A stretch of 32,253 nucleotides of DNA from Tannerella sp. (GCA_031265585.1 JAISCL010000361.1:1-32253); one strand, 5' to 3'; shown: positions 1 to 8,384, counted from the first letter of the stretch. Notes: generated from the sequence alone by a model not told the origin. Translations and numbers: made by a program.

Positions 1-411
1 GGCCTGATAGCACGCAAATACGGAACGTCCGTTGCCGAATTATGCCGCCTTAACGGCATTTCGCAAACATCCACACTTTCCATCGGACAATCCATCCGGT
101 TCCGGGCCAAACAGGTAACAGTAGAAGCCTCTGCCGATGCCGTACAAAAGTCCCTGCCGGCTAAACCCGAAAACACACAGACGCCCGCCGCCAATGCCGG
201 TACTTCTACCGGGAAAAAAATAGAAGTTCCGGTTCAAACATCCTCCGATGAAGATGTGCCCGATGGAGTGGTGTACCATAAAATCCAATCCGGCGACACC
301 TTATCTTCACTCTCCCAAAAATACGGAATAAGTATCCGGAAATTATGTGAAATAAACAATATCAGGCAAAACATGATATTAAAAATCGGACAAAAAATAC
401 GCTGTTCATAA
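1..411 (+). CDS. LysM-domain protein, C-terminal part (5' end outside window)
   Basis: The reading frame is open from base 1 and ends at TAA 409-411, so only the last 136 residues are present. Two LysM modules are visible. The first begins at the window edge (ARKYGTSVAELCRLNGI). The second, near residues 93-136, has the typical YHKIQSGDTLSSLSQKYGI start and ends IGQKIRCS. They are joined by a Thr/Ala/Pro-rich linker. LysM modules bind N-acetylglucosamine in peptidoglycan, so the protein is probably periplasmic or outer-membrane attached. The missing N-terminus may carry a catalytic domain such as a lytic transglycosylase, but this cannot be seen. The next gene starts 23 bp downstream on the same strand, so co-transcription is likely. 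Confidence 0.85.
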   Translation, partial: GLIARKYGTSVAELCRLNGISQTSTLSIGQSIRFRAKQVTVEASADAVQKSLPAKPENTQTPAANAGTSTGKKIEVPVQTSSDEDVPDGVVYHKIQSGDTLSSLSQKYGISIRKLCEINNIRQNMILKIGQKIRCS

Positions 412-434
412 ATTGACATTTATTCATAATTGAT

Positions 435-1706
435 ATGAAAACGATCGATTATCGAAAAATCAGTACTGAATTTTGCCGTATTATACTTGGAGCGACCTTT
501 ATTTTCTCCGGGACCGTAAAATGTATCGATCCGGTAGGGGGCGCTCTCAAAATAGAAGATTATTTCGGCGCCTTCGGCCTTTCCGCCCTTAATCCGATCG
601 CCACATTCGTATCCATCAACCTGTCCGCCGTCGAATTTATGCTGGGTTTGTGTATATTGACGGCAGTCTATCGCAGGCTGACCACAATATGCATGCTCAC
701 CTTCATGACCTTCATGACCTTGCTTACCTTATACCTTGCCATTTTTAATCCCGTACATGACTGCGGATGTTTCGGCGAGGCCATTATCCTTACAAACCGG
801 CAAACCTTTTTAAAAAATTTCCTGATCCTTCTTCCGGCTTCTCTCATCACCTGTCTATACCACAAACGAATGACGCCGGTATATACGCATAAAGTTTACT
901 GGTTTCCCGTTCTTTTTGCGTATGCCTTCCCGGTATGGTTTTCCTGGTATAACTATAACCATCTCCCCATTGAAGATTTCCGTCCCTACAAGGTCGGCGC
1001 TAACATACCCGAACTCATGTCTTTTCCTGCAGATGCGCCACAGGACGAATACCGGTTCGTCTACGAGAAAAACGGCGAAAAGAAAGCGTTTGCTCCCGAA
1101 GCGGCGCCGGCAGGAGACTCCACCTGGACGTTTGTGGAAGCGAAACTGATCAAAGAAGGATATGTTCCCCCGATTACTTCTTTTGAATTGTATGATAACA
1201 GGGAGGAGAATATAGCGGAAGAAATATTGTCTGCGGAAAACGGAGTGTTCCTTCTGATAGTCTGTAAAACCGAAAAAGCAAGCGACAAAAAAATAGATGA
1301 AATCAATAATATCTATGATTATGCCCAGGAGCGCCATCTCGGCTTCTATGGCGTCACAAGTTCTACCGGAGAAGAAATAAATGCCTGGATAAACAATACC
1401 GGAGCGGAATATCCGTTTTTAACAGCGGACGATGTCACGCTGAAAACAATCATACGCTCCAATCCGGGACTTGTTTTATTAAAATCCGGCACGATTCTTC
1501 AGAAATGGCACTATAACGATATCCCGTCCGAAGACCGGGCAAACGCCGTAATGGACAGGCTTCTTCATGCGCCGGAGAAACAGGCGGAAAAAGAAAAGTC
1601 TCCATGGATATGGATCATATCCTGTTTTGCATTACCTTTGCTGTCCGTTTGGATTTATGATTACCTGCGTAACAGGAGGAAAACAACCCGAAATAAAAAC
1701 TTTTAA
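435..1706 (+). CDS. DoxX/MauE-like membrane protein with thioredoxin-like C-terminal domain
   Basis: 423 residues. The N-terminal ~145 residues form four hydrophobic segments of the DoxX/MauE type, with a cysteine motif DCGCFGE (C110, C112) in a loop, as in MauE-like proteins linked to disulfide chemistry. Further segments follow near 155-170. A soluble region at about 190-385 looks like a degenerate thioredoxin fold: strands such as [19 protein letters not shown] are present but no CxxC. A final membrane segment ([18 protein letters not shown]) and a basic tail end the protein. It lies between the LysM gene and tpiA; its stop is 13 bp before the tpiA start, so the genes are probably one operon. 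A redox role in the envelope is inferred from family; the substrate is unknown. Confidence 0.8.
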   Translation: MKTIDYRKISTEFCRIILGATFIFSGTVKCIDPVGGALKIEDYFGAFGLSALNPIATFVSINLSAVEFMLGLCILTAVYRRLTTICMLTFMTFMTLLTLYLAIFNPVHDCGCFGEAIILTNRQTFLKNFLILLPASLITCLYHKRMTPVYTHKVYWFPVLFAYAFPVWFSWYNYNHLPIEDFRPYKVGANIPELMSFPADAPQDEYRFVYEKNGEKKAFAPEAAPAGDSTWTFVEAKLIKEGYVPPITSFELYDNREENIAEEILSAENGVFLLIVCKTEKASDKKIDEINNIYDYAQERHLGFYGVTSSTGEEINAWINNTGAEYPFLTADDVTLKTIIRSNPGLVLLKSGTILQKWHYNDIPSEDRANAVMDRLLHAPEKQAEKEKSPWIWIISCFALPLLSVWIYDYLRNRRKTTRNKNF

Positions 1707-1719
1707 AATATTCAAGACA

Positions 1720-2490
1720 ATGAGAAAAAATATTGTAGCAGGAAACTGGAAAATGAACACGACCCTCACGGAAGGAATTGCGCTTGCCGAAGAACTAAAC
1801 AAAGCCCTGATGGGCAAAACAACAAAATGTAAGGTAGTTATCGGTACTCCCTTTACGCATCTCGCAAGCATTGCCGGAACGGTCGACACAACCAAAATAG
1901 GCGTAGCTGCCGAGAATTGTGCAGACAAAGCAAAAGGCGCATATACCGGCGAAGTATCTGCCGCCATGATTGCTTCCACAGGAGCTAACTACGTTATATT
2001 AGGCCATTCCGAGCGCCGCGCCTACTATCATGAAACACCCGGAATATTAAAAGAAAAAGTGAAGCAGGCGCTGGCCTGCAACCTGACTCCCATCTTCTGT
2101 ATCGGTGAAATACTTGAAGAACGTGAAGCCGGCAAACAGTTTGAAGTAGTTGACGGACAAATAAAAAATTCACTTTTCGACCTGTCAGCCGAAGATTTCG
2201 GCAAGCTGATCCTGGCTTATGAACCGGTTTGGGCGATCGGAACCGGCAAAACCGCTACGGCAGCCCAGGCGCAGGAAATACATGCACACATACGCCGGAC
2301 GATTGCCGGAAAATACGGCGAAAATATAGCAAACGGGACTCCCATACTTTACGGCGGAAGCTGTAATGCCGATAATGCAAAAGAATTATTCTCCAATCCG
2401 GATGTAGACGGCGGACTGATCGGAGGCGCCTCACTGAGCGCAGATAAATTTATGCCCATCATTGAAGCAATTGAAAGTATTGAAAAATAA
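1720..2490 (+). CDS. tpiA: Triosephosphate isomerase
   Basis: 256 residues, normal family length. The enzyme interconverts dihydroxyacetone phosphate and glyceraldehyde 3-phosphate in glycolysis in the cytosol. Visible active-site elements are K11 in GNWKMN, H96 in LGHSERR, the catalytic base E168 in [11 protein letters not shown], and the phosphate-binding GGSCNADN and GGLIGGASL segments. The frame is open further upstream to 1567, inside the previous gene, but the ATG at 1720 gives the canonical [13 protein letters not shown] start and was chosen. It follows the DoxX gene by 13 bp. A short hairpin lies after the stop. Confidence 0.97.
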   Translation: MRKNIVAGNWKMNTTLTEGIALAEELNKALMGKTTKCKVVIGTPFTHLASIAGTVDTTKIGVAAENCADKAKGAYTGEVSAAMIASTGANYVILGHSERRAYYHETPGILKEKVKQALACNLTPIFCIGEILEEREAGKQFEVVDGQIKNSLFDLSAEDFGKLILAYEPVWAIGTGKTATAAQAQEIHAHIRRTIAGKYGENIANGTPILYGGSCNADNAKELFSNPDVDGGLIGGASLSADKFMPIIEAIESIEK

Positions 2491-2499
2491 TAACAGGAG

Positions 2500-2528
2500 A
2501 ACCTTGCCCTCTAAAACGGGGTAAGGTT
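2500..2528. terminator. Imperfect stem-loop after tpiA
   Basis: The arms AACCTTGCCC and GGGGTAAGGTT pair almost completely around an 8-9 nt loop, 10 bp after the tpiA stop. No clear T-tract follows, so this may be an attenuator or RNA-stabilising hairpin and not a strong terminator. The next gene begins 39 bp later. Confidence 0.35.
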
Positions 2529-2567
2529 CAATTTCAGCTATAAACAGGGGGGTTAATATACACATCT

Positions 2568-3068
2568 ATGAAAAATCGGTTGCTTTCCATCATCTTTATA
2601 TCCGCGATCATGTTATCGGGACATCACCTGTCATGCGCTCAATCCCCGTATTTTTCCATTTTTGATTCATTTGAAACAGCTTCGAAACCCGGAGCGGGAG
2701 TCGTCATCATACATCAGCCCGAATCGCTGAAACAGCTTGTAGGCACACGCATAGACAGCGAAAACATAGATGTCGTAAACGGGAAAACATACCTGATTAC
2801 AGAAGGCTATCGCGTACAGGTTTACTCCGGAAACAACCAGCGTACATCCAAAGGAGAAGCAATGGATAAAAAAAAGAAAATAAACGAAATCTATCCCGAC
2901 GTCAGAGCATACGTAACATACAACGCCCCATTCTGGAAACTTCACATAGGCGATTACCGGTCGTATGAAGAAGCCTCCCACATGCTCCGCAGCCTGCGGG
3001 AGACGTTTCCCCAAACCAGAAACGAAATCTATATTATTGAAGACGGGATCCGGCTGCTTTTAGACTGA
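2568..3068 (+). CDS. Exported SPOR-domain protein
   Basis: 166 residues. A signal peptide is clear: [16 protein letters not shown] followed by a cleavable GHHLSCAQS region. The cysteine context HLSC is not a good lipobox, so signal peptidase I cleavage is more likely. The C-terminal part (about 85-165) has the SPOR-domain pattern: [18 protein letters not shown], then [16 protein letters not shown] and a helix before ETFPQ. SPOR domains bind denuded glycan strands of septal peptidoglycan. The gene sits between tpiA and folE on the same strand, with 22 bp to folE. A peptidoglycan-associated periplasmic role is inferred from the domain. Confidence 0.8.
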   Translation: MKNRLLSIIFISAIMLSGHHLSCAQSPYFSIFDSFETASKPGAGVVIIHQPESLKQLVGTRIDSENIDVVNGKTYLITEGYRVQVYSGNNQRTSKGEAMDKKKKINEIYPDVRAYVTYNAPFWKLHIGDYRSYEEASHMLRSLRETFPQTRNEIYIIEDGIRLLLD

Positions 3069-3090
3069 CCGGACAATAAACACCTCACAA

Positions 3091-3666
3091 ATGAAACAAA
3101 AGTCTCCGGAAATCACGCAGGCGCTGTCCGAACACTATCGGGAAATCATCCGTTTACTGGGAGAAAACCCGGAGCGTGAAGGACTGGTAAAATCTCCGGA
3201 AAGAGTAGCCAAAGCGATGCAGTTCATGCTGCAGGGATACGGTGAAGATCCGGTAGAAGCGCTAAAATCCGCGATGTTTCTCGAAGAAGATTACAAACAG
3301 ATGGTCATCGTTAAAGACATTGACTTCTTCTCGCTCTGTGAACATCACATGCTGCCGTTTTTCGGGAAAGTACATGTTGCATACATACCGCGCAAATACA
3401 TCACCGGACTTAGTAAAATTCCGCGCGTGGTAGATATCTTCGCACGCCGGCTACAAATACAGGAACGGCTAACCCTGCAAATAAAAGACAGTATCCAGCA
3501 AACCCTCAACCCGTTAGGCGTCATGGTTGTCATCGAAGCCCAACACATGTGCATGCAGATGCGCGGCGTACAGAAACAAAACTCCCTGACCACCACATCC
3601 GACTTTACCGGCTCTTTCCAGCAGGCAAAAACAAGGGAAGAATTTATGAACCTGATCAAGAAATAA
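3091..3666 (+). CDS. folE: GTP cyclohydrolase I
   Basis: 191 residues, typical length. It converts GTP to 7,8-dihydroneopterin triphosphate, the first step of tetrahydrofolate synthesis. The zinc site is recognisable as C83 and H86 in [13 protein letters not shown] and C154 in [13 protein letters not shown]85 and H152 are the other conserved active-site histidines. The N-terminal helix includes the [17 protein letters not shown] signature. It is the last gene of the rightward group from the LysM gene. The next gene is convergent, with its stop 114 bp away. The intervening bases hold only a short CGCGG/CCGCG dyad at 3706-3719. Confidence 0.97.
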   Translation: MKQKSPEITQALSEHYREIIRLLGENPEREGLVKSPERVAKAMQFMLQGYGEDPVEALKSAMFLEEDYKQMVIVKDIDFFSLCEHHMLPFFGKVHVAYIPRKYITGLSKIPRVVDIFARRLQIQERLTLQIKDSIQQTLNPLGVMVVIEAQHMCMQMRGVQKQNSLTTTSDFTGSFQQAKTREEFMNLIKK

Positions 3667-3780
3667 CCCCCGGGCCCACAGGCCGTCACAGGTTAAGAAG
3701 CGTGTCGCGGATGACCGCGTCCCTGCCGGAATCATACCCCGCGCGGGCACGCCATGCCCCTCCATAATGCACAAACCGTT

Positions 3781-4764
3781 TCATATGGCGCCGCGGATGG
3801 TGAAAGTGATCTTTTTGTGTCCCTTGCAGGCGCCTTTGCCGTGGAGGATGAGGTCGGCCGTACCGGGGTTGATGTTGTTCCGGTACGTGACGGTGAAGTC
3901 GCGGCTGAAGACGAGTTCTGCGGCGGGCTTGCCTTCCTCAAGGTAGCAGGCGGCGGGCAGGGGGGTGACGGCCTTGCCGGTGTACGCCTGGGCGGGGATG
4001 GGTTCGACGGCGCAGTGGCCTGCTATGCCGATGTCCTTGCGGGCGTGGCGGCGGGCGTGGTTGTTGAAATAGGCGATCCGGACGTTGAGTTCGGCGATGA
4101 ACTTGCCGTATGTATCGGAGGCGCGGGCTTCCGGCGTGGCGGCGGCGTCTTCCAGTGTGGCGGCGGCGCTGATGTGGACGGTGATGCGGCGGTAGAGGGC
4201 GTCGGTTTTGCGCCTTATTTCTTTGAGGCGTCCCTGCGGCTTTTTGGAAGTTTCGGCGTTGCGCAGGGCGATAAGCTCTTCGAAGGAGGTTTCGGCGGCC
4301 TGGAGTTCGTCGATCCAGGGGGAGAGACCTGCGAGGGCGACCTTGGCAGCGTATTCGTCACTCCGGAAATCGCCGATGAGGAGGTTGACGTCGGGTATTT
4401 TCTCCTCGTAGGCCTTCCGGACGATGTTACCAAAGGCTTTAAAACGGTTGCGGAGACTCCGGGCAGCCTCGGCTGTGGCGGGGTCGAAATGGTGCTGTGC
4501 AACCGTAATCGCTTCGCGCATGCCGGCCAGGGTATGGTCTACGCGGCCGTTAGCCTCGGCGATCGTCCGGGTGTAGTCGCTTTTATGCATGACGTTGATC
4601 AGTTGTTCCTCCCTGTCGATCAGGCCGGTGAACGAATCGTAGAACGGAGCGACAAGCGCCCGTACGGCCGGGAATTTCAGGATCAGGTCGCGCACTGCAG
4701 TCATAAATTCATAGTGCTCATCGTTGCGGAAGAAGTGAAAATAGATAGTCGAAATCCTTTTCAT
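3781..4764 (-). CDS. DUF6261 family protein with C-terminal YTGK/Ig-like module
   Basis: 327 residues. The main body (1-250) is helical and matches what I know of DUF6261, a Bacteroidales family of unknown function: MKRISTIYFHFFRNDEHYEFM at the start, then DSFTGLIDREEQLIN and ADGRVDHTL-like segments. The last ~65 residues differ in style: AYTGKAVTP...ELVFSRDFTVTYRNNINPGTADLILHGKG...KKITFTI. This is the beta-rich YTGKxxxP/Ig-like repeat usually found in surface proteins. No signal peptide or membrane segment is seen, so a cytosolic location is expected although the tail resembles a surface module. The start at 4764 gives a clean N-terminus. Upstream lies a long leader filled by a tandem hairpin array and a candidate promoter at 5139-5146. 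Confidence 0.75.
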   Translation of the reverse strand: MKRISTIYFHFFRNDEHYEFMTAVRDLILKFPAVRALVAPFYDSFTGLIDREEQLINVMHKSDYTRTIAEANGRVDHTLAGMREAITVAQHHFDPATAEAARSLRNRFKAFGNIVRKAYEEKIPDVNLLIGDFRSDEYAAKVALAGLSPWIDELQAAETSFEELIALRNAETSKKPQGRLKEIRRKTDALYRRITVHISAAATLEDAAATPEARASDTYGKFIAELNVRIAYFNNHARRHARKDIGIAGHCAVEPIPAQAYTGKAVTPLPAACYLEEGKPAAELVFSRDFTVTYRNNINPGTADLILHGKGACKGHKKITFTIRGAI

Positions 4765-4802
4765 TGCGGTTCAAATTTTAACGGGTAAAATCTTGCGGCG
4801 AC

Positions 4803-5040
4803 GTTTCCTTCCATGAAGGAAAGCCAGCCGTAGCAGTACGGGAAGGTTTCCTTCCATGAAGGAAAGCCCGCCGTAGCAGTACGGGAATGTTTCCTTCCAT
4901 GAAGGAAAGCCAGCCGTAGCAGTACGGGAAGGTTTCCTTCCGTGAAGGAAAGCCTGCTGTAGCAGTACGGGAAGGTTTCCTTCCGTGAAGGAAAGCCTGC
5001 CGTAATGATACGGGAAGGCTTCCTGCCGTGCAGGCTTTGC
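4803..5040. repeat. Tandem array A: five 43-bp units plus one degenerate unit, each with paired dyads
   Basis: Units start at 4803, 4846, 4889, 4932 and 4975; a degenerate sixth starts at 5018. Each unit has a perfect 19-nt dyad, TTTCCTTCCATGAAGGAAA in units 1-3 and with central CGT in units 4-5 (8-nt arms, 3-nt centre). GCC follows it, then a second small dyad CCGTA-GCAG-TACGG. In unit 5 the second loop is ATGA but the stem is kept; in unit 4 the stem has CTGTA, giving a G-U pair. In unit 6, positions 7 and 13 of the dyad change together (T-A to G-C). The array lies between the DUF6261 start and its candidate promoter, so it would be transcribed as a leader of hairpins. No spacer variability, so it is not CRISPR. 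Confidence 0.9.
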
Positions 5041-5138
5041 ATCCGGCGGGGCGGGCGGGATCCGGCGAGGGCTGTCCGGGACGGTAATTTGTTTTACGAC
5101 TGGAAATATCCATCTGTTAGCGTACTGAAATTTCTTTG

Positions 5139-5146
5139 CAAAGATA
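5139..5146 (-). promoter_or_regulatory. Candidate promoter -7 box for the DUF6261 gene
   Basis: On the minus strand this reads TATCTTTG, a full match to the Bacteroidota -7 consensus TAnnTTTG. It lies between the stop of the beta-propeller gene and array A and points at the DUF6261 gene. Transcription from here would give a leader of about 370 nt containing array A. No convincing -33 TTTG element is seen. Confidence 0.4.
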
Positions 5147-5201
5147 TGCTTTTTTATTAACAGCTATTGCGTGGGGGATATTATTTTGCGTGCGGGGCGG
5201 G

Positions 5202-6470
5202 TTATTTTACCAGGATGACGACCGGGTTTGCTTCCGCGTCCAGCTCTTTGAGGAAGGAGAGCTGTGCGTTTGCCGGCGCTTCCGGGTGCTGTTCCAGCCA
5301 CGCCGTGATGTCGGCGGCTTCGACGAGGGAGACAAATTCGCCGGACGTGCTCATGCCCGAAGGGATGAAGGGCATGAAGCGGGTAATATCGTCTTCGATG
5401 CCGTCGCTGTGGCGGCCGAGGCGGGTCTCTCCCGTTTTCCTGTCGTAGAGGCCGTTGTACAGGACGGGGCTGTCGGTATACAGTCCCCGGATGCACTGGA
5501 AGAAGACGAGGCTGTCGTTTTCGGACACATCCGCTATGAAGATGCGTTCGCTGTTATGCCTTTTGTCTGTTTTTTCCGCTGCCGGCCAGCGGTACCTGCC
5601 GGTGTGGAAGGCGATCGAGGGGACAAGCCTGCTGCCGGAGACGGTGTAGAGCGTGTCCGTGAAATCCTCCTTGAAGCGGATCACGTCCCCGCTGCCTTTC
5701 CACATCCTTACCGCGTTGGGCGCAATGATCCGCTTCCGGTCGTTTTTATAGTCGATGATGATGGCGCCTGCCCGCGCCCACTGTCCGTACAGGCTATACA
5801 CTCCGTTCCTCTGCACGGCGATGCCGGCAATTTCGTCCGGCGCGGCGGGTATTTCCGCCCGGGAAAGCGGCGGGACGGTATCCTTCAAATTCCCCTCCCG
5901 GTCGAACAGTCCCAGCATCCACTGCCTGCCCGGCGGCGAACTGACCGCATCAAAATAGCCGATGATCTCCGAATCCGTAATCAGGCAGGAGGACGCCAGC
6001 CCGGCAGAGGGCGCGAACTCCGTCCGGCCGCGGAAATGCCCCTTCATATCGTATTTCACCAGCCGGTTGGGCCGGCGCTCGAAATAGAGGAACTCCTCCC
6101 TTCCGTCCGTCCGGGAGAAATTGGAGGTAAATGCCTCCGGATCCTGCCCCCGGTGCCCGATTTCCGCGATGAAGCGTCCGTCCTCCCGGTCAAACAGCAG
6201 GCAGTGCTGCGTGCCGTATTCAATGACAATATACCGCTTCAGCACCTTGACGACGGGATTTCCGCCCACCAGTCCGCTGTCCGCCGTTTCCAGCGGGATG
6301 TAGCGCACCGTCTTTCCGAAATCGGAAACCTTGAGGCGCGTGACGTTTTGCAGGGCCTGCTCAACGTCGATCTTCTTCAGATCCGCCGCCGCCCCGCCGC
6401 TTTCCCGCTCCCTGCAGGAAAACACGCATACTAACGCCATACATGCAACTGTTAATCCCGGTTTATCCAT
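5202..6470 (-). CDS. 6-bladed beta-propeller lipoprotein (DUF4934/BF3254-like)
   Basis: 422 residues. The N-terminus MDKPGLTVACMALVCVFSC has a lipobox (VFSC) with C19 as the lipidated cysteine, so this is an exported lipoprotein. The rest shows repeated beta-strand blades with aromatic and Asp-Gly turns. FGKTVRYIPLETADSGLVGG is the hallmark opening of the Bacteroidales 6-bladed beta-propeller family. Later blades include LLFDREDGRFIAEIGHRGQDPEAF and FDREGNLKDTVPPLS. The function of the family is not established; ligand or glycan binding is possible. The start lies 3 bp from the stop of the ABC permease gene, so it is the last gene of an ABC exporter operon. Confidence 0.82.
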   Translation of the reverse strand: MDKPGLTVACMALVCVFSCRERESGGAAADLKKIDVEQALQNVTRLKVSDFGKTVRYIPLETADSGLVGGNPVVKVLKRYIVIEYGTQHCLLFDREDGRFIAEIGHRGQDPEAFTSNFSRTDGREEFLYFERRPNRLVKYDMKGHFRGRTEFAPSAGLASSCLITDSEIIGYFDAVSSPPGRQWMLGLFDREGNLKDTVPPLSRAEIPAAPDEIAGIAVQRNGVYSLYGQWARAGAIIIDYKNDRKRIIAPNAVRMWKGSGDVIRFKEDFTDTLYTVSGSRLVPSIAFHTGRYRWPAAEKTDKRHNSERIFIADVSENDSLVFFQCIRGLYTDSPVLYNGLYDRKTGETRLGRHSDGIEDDITRFMPFIPSGMSTSGEFVSLVEAADITAWLEQHPEAPANAQLSFLKELDAEANPVVILVK

Positions 6471-6473
6471 ATT

Positions 6474-7574
6474 TTAATACCATTTGAAAAGTTTCATTCC
6501 GGCGGCGAAGCACGCCAGTCCGCAGAGCGTGAGGGCGGCTGCGGGCGGGAGGATTTCCAGCCAGCCGGCGCCTTCGTTGAAGATACTGCGGAAACCGTCG
6601 GCAAGGGCCGTAAGCGGCAGCATCCTGATGGCGCCGAGGCTCCATTCGGGGAAGTTGTGGTAGCTGAAGAAGACGCCCGAAAGGATCAGCATCGGCATCT
6701 GCACGGCGTTTATCCAGCCGTTGCCGACCTCCGTTTTGGACGTCCGGCTCGAAATCAGCACCGCGATGCCCGTGAAGGCGACGTTGCCGGCCAGGAACAG
6801 CGCCGCCAGGGCGCCGATGTTCCCCTGTATCCGGACGCCGAAGATGAGCCACGAGGCAAGGATGATGACGGCGGCGTCGACGAGGTTCATCAGGATGCGG
6901 ATAAACATCATCGAGATAAGCAGGTTCGACCTGCGCATCGGCGTGGCGACCATCCGGCGCAGCAGCTTCTGCGAACGGCGCTCGATGATCGTGTAGCTGA
7001 CGCCCCACAGGATGTCGGCCATGATGCCGAAGGCGATCAGTCCGGGCACGAGGAAGTCGATGTACCGCACGCCCGTCAGCGTCAGCGGCGAGATGTCGGC
7101 CTGCGCGGTCGCCGCCGGCCGGTCGGGGGCGCGGACAAGCGCCGTCAGCCGGGTATAGGCAAGCTGCGCCTGCGAGTTGAGCGGATCAAAATGATACCGT
7201 ACACGCCCGGCCGAATCCGTGGCAACCAGGTCGGCCTCGCCCCGCTTGAGGGCGACGATGGCGTCGTGCCAGTCGCCGTATTCGAACGTGAAGACGGTAT
7301 TTCCCAGCGTCCTGTCCTCGATTTTCCAGACGTATGCGCCGCCCTTTTCGCCGGCGGCATGGACGCGGAGCAGCGAATCAAGCGGCGTCGTGTTTTCGCT
7401 CACGACCCTGATCCGGAACTTCACCTCCGACGTCTGCGTGAAGGCCAGTCCGAGGCCGATGGAAATAAGTACCGGGAAAATCATTCCCCAGAAAAGCACC
7501 TCCGGTTCGCGGACGGTTTCGAGCACCTGCGCGATGCAGAGGCGGTAGAGCTGGTTATTTTTGAGCGGTTTCAT
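6474..7574 (-). CDS. ABC-2 type transporter permease
   Basis: 366 residues with the start taken at 7574 (MKPLKNNQLYRLCIAQVLETVREPEVLFW); the frame is open upstream but that part overlaps the ATPase gene and looks random. One membrane helix lies near residues 28-44, followed by a large extracytoplasmic domain (about 50-175). Five or six helices fill 185-366, with the ABC-2 core DFLVPGLIAFGIMADILWG, a coupling stretch RRSQKLLRRMVATPMRRS, and PMLILSGVFFSYHNFPEW. This arrangement is that of YhgE/NatB-like export permeases. The start codon overlaps the ATPase stop (ATGA), showing translational coupling. The substrate is unknown. Confidence 0.88.
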   Translation of the reverse strand: MKPLKNNQLYRLCIAQVLETVREPEVLFWGMIFPVLISIGLGLAFTQTSEVKFRIRVVSENTTPLDSLLRVHAAGEKGGAYVWKIEDRTLGNTVFTFEYGDWHDAIVALKRGEADLVATDSAGRVRYHFDPLNSQAQLAYTRLTALVRAPDRPAATAQADISPLTLTGVRYIDFLVPGLIAFGIMADILWGVSYTIIERRSQKLLRRMVATPMRRSNLLISMMFIRILMNLVDAAVIILASWLIFGVRIQGNIGALAALFLAGNVAFTGIAVLISSRTSKTEVGNGWINAVQMPMLILSGVFFSYHNFPEWSLGAIRMLPLTALADGFRSIFNEGAGWLEILPPAAALTLCGLACFAAGMKLFKWY

Positions 7575-8311
7575 AGTTGTGCGGGTATTTCCGTCAGCCG
7601 TTTGCCGGTGAGTTTGATAAAAAGTTCGTCGAGGTTGCGCGCCCCGTCCCCGTCGAGCAGCGTCGCCAGGTCGCCGGAGCGCAGGATGCGGCCTTCGTCG
7701 ATGATGATAATGCGGTCGCAGAGCGATTCGGCTTCTTCCATATAGTGCGTCGTGAGGATAAGCGTCGTGCGGCCCTCGCGCTTGAGCGTCCGGAGGATGT
7801 TCCACAGGTCGAGGCGCGAATGCGGGTCAAGGCCGGTCGTCGGCTCGTCGAGGAAAAGAATCTGCGGGCTGTTCAGCAGCGCCACCGCCAGCGCCAGCCG
7901 CTGACGCTGCCCGCCGGACAGCGTGCCGACCAGCGCCCGGCGCTTGCTCTCCAGCCCCGTCAGCTCCGTCACTTCCCGTACGCGTTCGTCGCCCAGATCG
8001 TAGAAGCCGGCAAAGAGCCGCAGGGTCTCGCAGACGGTCAGTTTTTCGGCAAAGCGTGTTTCCTGCAGCGACAGTCCGATGATCCTGCGCAGTTCGCGTT
8101 CGTGCCGCTGCCAGTTCTTCCCCCTGAGGAGGATCTGTCCGCTGTCGGGACGCCGCAGTCCCTCCATCATCTCGACCGTCGTCGTCTTGCCCGCCCCGTT
8201 AGGCCCCAGCAGTGCGACAAACTCCCCCGCAGCGATGTCAAACGAGATCCCCCGCACCGCCTGCACGTCCCTGAACGACTTGTATATATCCGTCACTTCA
8301 ATCTCAGCCAT
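7571..8311 (-). CDS. ABC transporter ATP-binding protein
   Basis: 246 residues from the ATG at 8311 (MAEIEVTDIYKSFRDVQAVRGIS). Motifs in order: Walker A LLGPNGAGKTTTVEMMEGL, Q-loop in LSLQETRFAEKLTV, signature LSGGQRQRLALAVALL, Walker B QILFLDEPTTGLDPHSR, and switch histidine in LILTTHYMEEAE. It is a single-ATPase subunit of a CcmA/NatA-like exporter and pairs with the ABC-2 permease that overlaps its stop by 4 bp. A TATCTTTG promoter box lies 28 bp upstream of the start. An in-frame ATG at 8341 is less likely because it sits at the -7 box. Confidence 0.95.
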   Translation of the reverse strand: MAEIEVTDIYKSFRDVQAVRGISFDIAAGEFVALLGPNGAGKTTTVEMMEGLRRPDSGQILLRGKNWQRHERELRRIIGLSLQETRFAEKLTVCETLRLFAGFYDLGDERVREVTELTGLESKRRALVGTLSGGQRQRLALAVALLNSPQILFLDEPTTGLDPHSRLDLWNILRTLKREGRTTLILTTHYMEEAESLCDRIIIIDEGRILRSGDLATLLDGDGARNLDELFIKLTGKRLTEIPAQL

Positions 8312-8338
8312 AAACTTTACCTGTGTACATGTAGCCGG

Positions 8339-8346
8339 CAAAGATA
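8339..8346 (-). promoter_or_regulatory. Promoter -7 box for the ABC exporter/beta-propeller operon
   Basis: The minus strand reads TATCTTTG, matching TAnnTTTG, 28 bp before the ATPase start at 8311. The TSS would be near 8332. The -33 region falls in the low-complexity TTGAAA heptamers and is not clear. Confidence 0.5.
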
Positions 8347-8356
8347 CGCTTTAATA

Positions 8357-8384
8357 ATTGAAAATTGACAGTTGACAGTTGAAA
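8357..8384. repeat. Four heptamers [AG]TTGA[AC]A
   Basis: The sequence reads ATTGAAA, ATTGACA, GTTGACA, GTTGAAA in direct tandem, immediately upstream of the exporter promoter. The same heptamer style recurs at 10414-10427 and around 24697-24730. It is followed by two short perfect palindromes, CTGCGCGCAG at 8391-8400 and ATTGCATGCAAT at 8414-8425. Confidence 0.7.

Noticed and set aside
3667-3780. A remnant gene between folE and the DUF6261 gene
   Set aside because: Short frames on both strands show no recognisable family segment; only a weak 5-bp dyad is present.
4803-5040. Array A as a CRISPR array
   Set aside because: Whole 43-bp units repeat, including the part between dyads; there are no unique spacers and no cas genes.
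5136-6434. 432-residue plus-strand frame
   Set aside because: It is antisense to the beta-propeller lipoprotein, is rich in Arg/Pro/Gly from GC-rich antisense codons, and has no family pattern.
6657-8368. Long plus-strand frames opposite the ABC genes
   Set aside because: They mirror clear ATPase and permease genes with complete motifs; composition is that of antisense shadow frames.
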